Assembly: GCA_937915925.1 (NCBI GenBank)
Contig: CALGGM010000077.1
Coordinates: 1 to 7,439, forward strand
Direction of reading: 5' to 3'
From: an uncultured Clostridia bacterium
GTDB taxonomy: Bacteria > Bacillota > Clostridia > Christensenellales > CAG-138
DNA length: 7,439 nt
The first letter of the stretch is position 1; every line of letters begins with the position of its first letter. This document shows positions 1 through 6,000 of this stretch, piece after piece. A program made the position numbers and the translations under genes. The notes beneath the pieces are model-generated. The model searched no databases, was not told the origin of the DNA, and worked only from the letters and a program-made list of their open reading frames with translations.

Positions 1-24
1 CTGCCACCCTTATCAACAGCCTGC

Positions 25-56
25 TCAGCGTGTCAAAAGTTTTTTTGACACGCTGA
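25..56. repeat. Perfect 14-bp inverted repeat (strong hairpin)
   Basis: The arms TCAGCGTGTCAAAA and TTTTGACACGCTGA are exact reverse complements separated by a 4-base loop (GTTT). It lies about 40 bases past the deoC stop codon, so it could end the leftward transcript or one arriving from the left. No clean T-run follows the stem on either strand; the Ts are inside the stem, so it is not a textbook intrinsic terminator. It may be a dispersed intergenic palindrome of this genome, which the window alone cannot show. Confidence 0.6.
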
Positions 57-84
57 ACCGTCCGTACTCGGTACGAGCGGTTTT
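56..84 (+). terminator. Second inverted repeat with T-run, possible rightward terminator
   Basis: The outer arms AACCG/CGGTT and inner arms CGTAC/GTACG are perfect and separated by a two-base imperfection (one mismatch, one G-T wobble), with loop TCG. On the + strand the stem runs into TTTT followed by CATTCTTTT, resembling an intrinsic terminator for a gene entering from the left and converging on deoC. It abuts the previous palindrome directly, so both may belong to one composite element. That a gene lies to the left is assumed, not seen. Confidence 0.4.
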
Positions 85-98
85 CATTCTTTTGGGGC

Positions 99-743
99 TC
101 AGCCCTCGATGATCTTTTTCGAGGAGCTTGCGCCGATGCGCGTTGCGCCCGCGGCAATCATAGCCTCCGCATCCGCCTTGGTGCGGACGCCGCCGCTTGC
201 CTTGACGCCCATCTCGGGACCGACGGTCTCACGCATCAGGCGAACGTCCTCAACGGTTGCGCCGCCGGTGGAGAAGCCGGTGCTGGTCTTTACGAAGTCC
301 GCGCCCGCCTGCTTTGCAAGCTTGCACGCGATGACCTTCTGCTCGTCGGTGAGCAGGCAGGTCTCGATGATGACCTTCACGAGCGCTTTGCCCTTTGCCG
401 CGTCGACGACCGCCTTGATGTCCTCATACACGACGTCGAATTCCGCGCCGCGCAGTGCGCCGACGTTCAGCACCATGTCGACTTCCTTTGCGCCGTCATG
501 GACTGCCTGCGTCGTTTCAAACGCTTTCACGACGGAAGGTGTTGCGCCCAGGGGGAACCCGATCACGCAGCAGGGGGTGACGTCGGTTCCTTTGAGCTGT
601 TCGGCGACATAGCCGATCCAGAACGGGTTGACGCATACGCTCGCCGTGTTGTAGTGCTTCGCTTCGTCGCAGATGCGGCGAATGTCCTCACGCGTGGACT
701 CCGGCTTAAGAAGGGTATGGTCGATATACTTTGCGAGTTCCAT
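99..743 (-). CDS. deoC: Deoxyribose-phosphate aldolase
   Basis: DeoC is a cytosolic class I aldolase that cleaves 2-deoxy-D-ribose 5-phosphate to glyceraldehyde 3-phosphate and acetaldehyde in deoxynucleoside catabolism. The 214 residues match the short bacterial form. The start IDHTLLKP (residues 7-14) is diagnostic. The Schiff-base lysine is K152 in DFVKTSTGF, and the catalytic partners are D89 (EVDMVLN) and K181 (GVKASGGVR); the phosphate-binding end reads RIGASSS (202-208). The ATG start is supported by GGAGG on the minus strand (751-755), 7 bases upstream. Only 17 bases separate it from the stop codon of the upstream fusion gene and no promoter fits there, so co-transcription is inferred. 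No other nucleoside-catabolism gene is nearby; it appears to be a passenger of the nadD operon. The protein looks intact. Confidence 0.97.
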   Translation of the reverse strand: MELAKYIDHTLLKPESTREDIRRICDEAKHYNTASVCVNPFWIGYVAEQLKGTDVTPCCVIGFPLGATPSVVKAFETTQAVHDGAKEVDMVLNVGALRGAEFDVVYEDIKAVVDAAKGKALVKVIIETCLLTDEQKVIACKLAKQAGADFVKTSTGFSTGGATVEDVRLMRETVGPEMGVKASGGVRTKADAEAMIAAGATRIGASSSKKIIEG

Positions 744-760
744 AAAAATACCTCCGTTTG

Positions 761-2248
761 TTATTCCGAAATGGGATAGCGGATGAGATTGTCATCGCCC
801 TCCCAAAGGCGTTCGATCTTGTAATATTCCCGTTCCTCGGGATGGAAGAGATGCACGAGCGCGAAGCCGAAATCGAGCACGATCCAGCGTCCGTCCTCAT
901 AGCCTTCCTTGCGGCGCACGTCCAGTCCGATGGACGCAGCTTTCTCTTCGAGCTCGTCGCACAGCGTGCGCACATGCGTCACAGACGTGCCGCTCGCCAC
1001 GACAAACCAGTCCGCAATGATCGTCCTGTCGCCGATATGCAGCGCAAGAATGTCGTTCGCTTTCTTGTCATATAAGAGCTTGCAGATCGCAAGCACATCG
1101 TTTTCACCGAATCGCTCCATGGTTCCTCCTATATCTTGCAATGCCCGGACGGTCGCCGGGTGTACCGGATTGTTTCTTTCTTTAATATACCAAATACTGC
1201 GCGATAAAGCAAGACGCATCATTTCATCGATGCCGTTTGCCGCGCGGATTTCTTCCACACCCGGATAGCTTCGGGACGGCTCGATCATGTCGGCGAGATA
1301 GACGACCTTGTCGAGTATGGTCATGTGCGCGTCGCCGGTCGTGTGCAGACGGATCGATTCCAAGATCTGCGGATCGGTCACGCCGTAAACCGTTTTTGCA
1401 TAGTCCGCGCCGGCGGGAGCATGCAGGATCGGCAGCATCGGCGGCTCGGTATCCGCATACTGCAGCAAGGTTTCCTCCGGAAGATACTTCGCGCAATCGT
1501 GCAGGAGCGCCGCGACGCGCGCCTTTTTCGGATCTGCGCCGAAGCGTACCGCAAGCGAGATCGCGGTTTCCAGAACGTAAGCGGTATGCTCCATGCGGCT
1601 CGGCTTCAATTCCCTGCGGAGACGTTCATAATAGGTAACGATCTCACGCGGCTGATAGCACCCATGCAGATAAATATAATGTTCGGCTTTTGCGGAAATC
1701 ATTCCCTTGATCGGGAGTGCGTCATGAATGCGGCTGCGCACCTCGGTGGAGGACAGGGAAGAGACCTCCTCCAAAAGAACGATCTTAGCGCCGAATTTCT
1801 CGCGAAGGCGTTCCGCCGTCTCCTCTTCGCCGCCGCTCTGACCCGTGCGGATCGTACAGACGAGCGTCGCAAGGGACGCGATGATCTCCGGGCTGCGCCA
1901 GCTTTCAAACGACTGCAGCATGTCCGAGCCCATGAAGAAGTACAGCTCCGCATCCGGTTCGCGCTGCTTGAGTTCCCGAAGCGTGTCGACCGTGTAGCTG
2001 GGACCTTCGCGCTGCAGCTCCATCGTCTCCGCCTCGAACAGCGGATCGTCCTCGACGGAGAGGCGGAGGATCTCAAGCCGCTGTTCATCGGTCGCGCCCT
2101 CGGCAAGCTGTTTATGCGGTGGGATGCGGTCGATCACAAACAGCACGCGATCGATGCCGAGCTGTTCTGCCGCGTGCTTTGCGAGCATCAGATGTCCGTT
2201 ATGAACGGGGTGGAAGGATCCCCCGAATACGCCGATCTTCTTATTCAT
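761..2248 (-). CDS. nadD-yqeK-rsfS: Three-domain fusion: nicotinate-nucleotide adenylyltransferase, YqeK HD hydrolase, ribosome silencing factor
   Basis: One uninterrupted 495-residue frame holds three normally separate proteins. Residues 1-198 are NadD (ATP + nicotinate mononucleotide to NaAD + PPi): nucleotidyltransferase motif GGSFHPVHNGH (9-19) and the C-terminal signature SSTEVRSRI (166-174). Residues about 199-374 are a YqeK-type HD domain, a family known to hydrolyse Ap4A symmetrically: H221, H250-D251, H276, H302 and D320 are the expected metal ligands, followed by NPVHPAT. Residues 377-495 are full-length RsfS/YbeB, which binds ribosomal protein uL14 and blocks subunit joining: NDILALHIGD, DWFVVASGTS, EGYEDGRWIVLDFG and VHLFHPEEREYYKIERLW are typical. 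The ATG at 2248 is chosen because homology begins at once; an in-frame GTG at 2287 falls in the putative -35 box. The order nadD-yqeK-rsfS is conserved in Firmicutes and NadD-YqeK fusions are known; inclusion of RsfS is unusual. All key residues appear present, so each activity is probably intact. Confidence 0.95.
   Translation of the reverse strand: MNKKIGVFGGSFHPVHNGHLMLAKHAAEQLGIDRVLFVIDRIPPHKQLAEGATDEQRLEILRLSVEDDPLFEAETMELQREGPSYTVDTLRELKQREPDAELYFFMGSDMLQSFESWRSPEIIASLATLVCTIRTGQSGGEEETAERLREKFGAKIVLLEEVSSLSSTEVRSRIHDALPIKGMISAKAEHYIYLHGCYQPREIVTYYERLRRELKPSRMEHTAYVLETAISLAVRFGADPKKARVAALLHDCAKYLPEETLLQYADTEPPMLPILHAPAGADYAKTVYGVTDPQILESIRLHTTGDAHMTILDKVVYLADMIEPSRSYPGVEEIRAANGIDEMMRLALSRSIWYIKERNNPVHPATVRALQDIGGTMERFGENDVLAICKLLYDKKANDILALHIGDRTIIADWFVVASGTSVTHVRTLCDELEEKAASIGLDVRRKEGYEDGRWIVLDFGFALVHLFHPEEREYYKIERLWEGDDNLIRYPISE
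1118..1130 (-). promoter_or_regulatory. Internal ribosome binding site and start codon for a possible free RsfS
   Basis: On the minus strand AGGAGG (1125-1130), the spacer AACC, then ATG (1118-1120) lie in frame inside the fusion gene. They encode its residues Ile-Gly-Gly-Thr-Met (373-377). The 119-residue product from this Met (761-1120) is the size of ordinary RsfS. The site looks like the ancestral rsfS ribosome binding site, kept after the yqeK stop codon was lost. The spacing of 4 bases is slightly short. Internal initiation would give free RsfS alongside the fusion; this is inferred. Confidence 0.6.
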
Positions 2249-2284
2249 GTTCCTATTATAGAATAAATCTTTCGCGTTTGGCAA
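2249..2284 (-). promoter_or_regulatory. SigA-type promoter of the nadD-yqeK-rsfS/deoC operon, probably leaderless
   Basis: On the minus strand TTGCCA (2279-2284), an 18-base spacer and a perfect TATAAT (2255-2260) form a good housekeeping promoter. Only six bases (AGGAAC) lie between the -10 box and the ATG at 2248, so the expected transcription start coincides with the A of that ATG. The AGGA that looks like a short Shine-Dalgarno would then not be transcribed. A slightly earlier start would still leave a leader of only a few bases. Confidence 0.65.
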
Positions 2285-2294
2285 CACTCATTTT

Positions 2295-2984
2295 ATGAAA
2301 TCGGATTCGAATTCGAAACGTATACTGAAAAGGTTTTGGGAAGTCCTCGACAAGCTCGTCTTTTCTTTGCTTCTGAGCGCGGTCGCGTCTCTGCTTCTGC
2401 CGATCAGGCGAACCGTCCCGATCTATATCCTTCTTTCCCTATTTATTTTCGGTCTGACATGGATCGTATCAAAGAGCCTTGGATCGCTTCGAACGCGGAC
2501 GGAGGAACGGGAGCAAAAGCGGGAGCGGATGCTTGTGTCCCTGCTGCTGAAGGAGGACGGAGAGATCGGGGAGATGATCGGAGAACCGTGCCTTGTCCTG
2601 ATCCGGAAGGCACAGGCGGATCTGTATGCCGTAACCGACGCCGTTCGTTCCGGCGCAAAAACGATCGCCGTTCCGTGCAACAGCAGGCAGCTTAAAACGT
2701 TCACAAAGCAATATGCGCCCAGGGTCCGCGTGATCGGGTTTGACGAGCTTTTGACACGCTTCGATCCGGAATTGCAAGAGAAAAAAGAATCTTTCTTCAA
2801 GAGGACCGTCAGAGACCTTTTTGGGGCAGCGTGGTGTAAATACGCGCTGCTCGGCGCCGCCTGTTTTTTGCTCTCGTTTTCCGTCCGGTTGAAAATATAT
2901 TATCGGTTTTTATCGACCGCATGCATGATTGCCGCGACAATAACAGGCTTTTTACGCAAACGAACGGAGAGGAAGAATTTGTGA
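2295..2984 (+). CDS. Membrane protein of unknown function with a cytosolic alpha/beta-like segment
   Basis: I do not recognise a family for this 229-residue protein. Two hydrophobic helices (about residues 21-37 and 41-59) form an N-terminal hairpin. Next come a highly charged stretch (about 65-80, rich in Arg, Glu and Lys) and a soluble segment (about 81-165) with alternating strand- and helix-like runs such as CLVLIRKAQAD, AKTIAVPCNS and VRVIGFDELL. Two more hydrophobic helices follow (about 178-196 and 201-219), ending in a positively charged tail. The charge pattern suggests that both ends and the middle face the cytoplasm. The ATG at 2295 is the first possible start after an in-frame stop at 2259, but no Shine-Dalgarno precedes it. 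The gene diverges from the nadD operon and ends 7 bases before the -35 box of the protease promoter, with no terminator between, so read-through into the protease is possible. Codon use looks native. The soluble part could be a degenerate nucleotide-binding or nuclease-like fold, but no catalytic motif is visible. Confidence 0.8.
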   Translation: MKSDSNSKRILKRFWEVLDKLVFSLLLSAVASLLLPIRRTVPIYILLSLFIFGLTWIVSKSLGSLRTRTEEREQKRERMLVSLLLKEDGEIGEMIGEPCLVLIRKAQADLYAVTDAVRSGAKTIAVPCNSRQLKTFTKQYAPRVRVIGFDELLTRFDPELQEKKESFFKRTVRDLFGAAWCKYALLGAACFLLSFSVRLKIYYRFLSTACMIAATITGFLRKRTERKNL

Positions 2985-2991
2985 ATATTTC

Positions 2992-3020
2992 TTGACAAGA
3001 CGGGGGACAGATAATATAAT
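2992..3020 (+). promoter_or_regulatory. Perfect consensus SigA promoter of the protease gene
   Basis: TTGACA (2992-2997) and TATAAT (3015-3020) are both exact consensus with the optimal 17-base spacing. The predicted start is near G3027, giving a leader of about 48 bases before the ATG at 3075. A promoter this strong would usually be tightly controlled or drive very high constitutive expression. Confidence 0.85.
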
Positions 3021-3035
3021 ATAAGCGCATGTATT

Positions 3036-3049
3036 GTACACTTGTGTAC
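3036..3049. promoter_or_regulatory. Operator-like palindrome in the protease leader
   Basis: GTACAC-TT-GTGTAC is a perfect 6+6 inverted repeat, about +10 to +23 from the predicted transcription start. That position suits a repressor that blocks promoter clearance. As RNA it could form only a small stem (GUACA/UGUAC) with a CUUG loop. The binding protein is unknown and no regulator gene lies in the window. Confidence 0.45.
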
Positions 3050-3060
3050 TAATATTGATA

Positions 3061-3066
3061 AGGAGG
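3061..3066 (+). promoter_or_regulatory. Strong ribosome binding site that fixes the protease start
   Basis: AGGAGG lies 8 bases before the ATG at 3075, whose product begins with a textbook signal peptide. This excludes an upstream in-frame TTG at 3042, which lies inside the palindrome. It also excludes an ATG at 3071 in another frame. Confidence 0.9.
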
Positions 3067-3074
3067 ATACATGG

Positions 3075-6000
3075 ATGAAAAAAGCAAGAACCATACTTGC
3101 GGTTGTTCTGGCTTTGGTCATGGTGCTGAGCGTCCTTCCCGTGTCCTTTGCAGATGATGCAAAGCTCCCGGAAAAGATCGAATCGCTCAGAAGCTACGAT
3201 GAACAGAGCAAAACAACAAGGACCGGCAAGACGATCAAATCGCTGGATGAGCGTCTCGCAGGGAACAAAGAGATCGATCCGGAAACGATCGTTACCGCAA
3301 TCGTGATCTTTGAAGATCCCGCGCTGAGCGACACTTATACGGCAGAAGAGATCCGCGCAAAGAAGGCGGAAGCCGCGCAGAACCGTCTGTCCGACGCGCA
3401 TGACACCTTCTTCAAGGCACTGTCGTTCGATGCAAAGCGTGTTTACGATTACACCGCTCTGATCAACGGTATGTCCGTCAAAACCGCTTACAAGAACCTT
3501 TCCGCAATGGAAAAGATGAGCGGCGTCAAGAAGGTCTATGTTGCGAACGAGTATAACGCTCCCGTAACGCAGAAGCCGACGCAGATGAACGCGAACATCA
3601 TCACCGGCGCCGCCGCGATGCAGAACATTCTGTATAAGGGCGAAGGTATGGTTGTTGCGGTTCTTGATACCGGCCTCAACCTGACGCATGAAGCGTTCCA
3701 GGATTACGGCATGGTCACGGAACCCGTGCTCACCGAGGAATCCATCGCAGAAGTGGAAACGACCGTTCCCGGCAAGTTTGTTTCCGAGAAGATCCCGTTC
3801 ACCTATGACTACTATGACGGTGACGACGATGTAACGGACTACAACGGCCACGGTTCTCACGTCTCCGGTACAATCACCGGTTACGTTGTCGATGCTGACG
3901 GCGCGATCACCTTCTCCGGCGCAGCGCCCGCTGCACAGCTTGTCTTCATGAAGATCTTCGCGGATCAGGCGGCAGGCACGAACTCCGGCATCTACATGGC
4001 AGCTCTGGAAGACAGCTTCCTCCTCGGCGTTGACGCGATCAACATGTCCATCGGCGCACCGGGCGGCTTCGTCTATGACTGGGAGCTCGATGAGGAATTC
4101 GGCAACGTTTATAAGAAGCTCGATCAGGCAGGCGTCATCGTTTGCGTCTCAGCGGGCAACGAGTACTCCATGGCACACAACCCCGGCAACTTCGCGGGCG
4201 ACGGTTACGTCCTTGCTGAGTATGCGGACTATGCGGAAGTCGCAAGCCCGTCCACCTATGCGGGCAACGCGTCCATCGCGTCCATGGAAAACTTCGCGTA
4301 TCCTTCTTACGCGATCGTGTACAACGGCGAAGCGCTCCCGTTCAACGATAACTGCGACGACGGCGAGCACGGCTGGCTGGATGCCTTCGCAGGTCAGACG
4401 CTTGAACTCGTCGACTGCGGCAAGGGCAATCCCGATGAGATCCCCGCAGAGGTCGAGGGCAAGATCGCACTCGTCGTTCGCGGCGATCTGACGTTCTCCG
4501 AAAAGAACGAAAACGTTGCGGCGGCAGGCGCTGTCGGTATGGTGCTTTATAACAATCAGGCAGGCACCATCGGCATGCTGATCGATCCGTATTACATCCC
4601 GGCTATCAGCATTCAGCAGGAAGCGGGTCAGAAGATCCTCGAAGGGCTCGACGTTGACAACACCATCACCGTTCCGACGGAACTTCTCGAGGTCGACAAC
4701 CCGAATGCATGGCTGATGAGCACGTTCTCCAGCTGGGGCTGCACCCCGAACCTGGAGCTCAAGCCCACGATCACGGCTCCCGGCGGCATGATCTATTCTT
4801 CCGTCGCGGGCGCATCCGATGCGTACGAAGTCTACAGCGGCACGTCCATGGCTTCTCCGAACGCCTGCGGTTCGTTCCTGCTGCTCTCTCAGTACCTCAA
4901 GGAGACCTATCCGACCCTGTCCAAGGCGCAGCGTGCAGAGCTCGCTGAGGATCTTGCGGAATCCACCGCATTGGTACCCTATGATGCGGACAACTACCTC
5001 TATTCTCCGAGAAAGAGCGGTTCCGGTATCCTGAATCTGGAATCTGCGATCAGCACGCCGGTTTACGTGGTTGAGCCGATCGTGAACCTCTATGACGATC
5101 CGGAGAAGACCGGTACGTACGAGATCCGTTACACCCTTGTCAACCTGACCGATTCCGAGCAGGTTTACGCAGCGGACGTTGTCGGTCTGTTCGATTATCC
5201 GGCAAGCTCCGGCAGCAAGTATTACAATACGTTAACGTCTGACTATCTGTTTGACGGCGACGGCATGACGGTCGAAGGCGATCTCGAAGCGACGATCCCG
5301 GCAAACGGCACGTTCGACGGCAAGATCACGATCACTGTTGACGACGATTACAAAGAGATCTTCGACAGTATCTATCCGAACGGCAACTTCATCGAAGGTT
5401 ACGTTGCATTCTACGGCAACTCCGAGGACAACGCCGGTATCGTTGCTCCCGTCAACGAGGGCTACTACGGCGATGCGAACCTCGACGGCAAGGTCACCGC
5501 GGCAGACGCAGCGGAGATCCTCCGTGCGGTCGTCGGTCTGACCGAGCTCAGCGAAGAGGCGACCTTCCTTGCAGACGTCAATCAGGACGGCTCGATCACC
5601 GCAGCAGATGCAGCAATGATACTCCGTGCGGTCGTCGGTCTCGACGAGCTTCCCGCACTGGTTCTGCCGGAAGAGGTTGAGGCAAGCGAGATCCATCTGA
5701 CCTTCATGGGCTTCTACGGCGATTGGACGCAGGCTCCCGTGCTCGATAAGATCTGGGCAAACAGCCCGGCTTACCTGATGTACTTCGCGGCTGAAAACGT
5801 CATGTATCCGCAGTACGCGGCTGCAGGCTATCTGCCGACCGATCTGTTCACCGCAATGGAGACCAACATCGCGCCGCACATGATGTACGGCGTATGGAGC
5901 TGGACCGGCAGTGCGTATACGTACTTCGGAACGAACCCCGTTGTTACGCTCTTGGATGAAGATGTTGCCGCGGATGCGTGGGAAGAGTACTTCATGAACG

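Noticed and set aside
109..612. 167-residue plus-strand open frame opposite deoC
   Set aside because: Its composition is Ser/Ala/Thr-rich shadow sequence, while the minus strand is an unmistakable full-length DeoC.
1325..2266. 313-residue plus-strand open frame opposite the NadD-YqeK fusion
   Set aside because: It is antisense to well-conserved NadD and YqeK motifs and has no homology I recognise.
2249..2287. GTG at 2287 as the start of the NadD fusion
   Set aside because: It would add 13 residues that are not part of NadD, and it has no ribosome binding site. The codons GTG-TTG-CCA overlap the putative -35 box TTGCCA.
3042..3074. TTG at 3042 as the start of the protease
   Set aside because: It would place 11 polar residues before the signal peptide and translate the real ribosome binding site; the ATG at 3075 has AGGAGG at ideal spacing.
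2952..3860. 302-residue minus-strand open frame across the protease promoter and signal peptide region
   Set aside because: It overlaps the consensus promoter, ribosome binding site and the catalytic Asp and His motifs of the protease, and has no ribosome binding site or known motif of its own.
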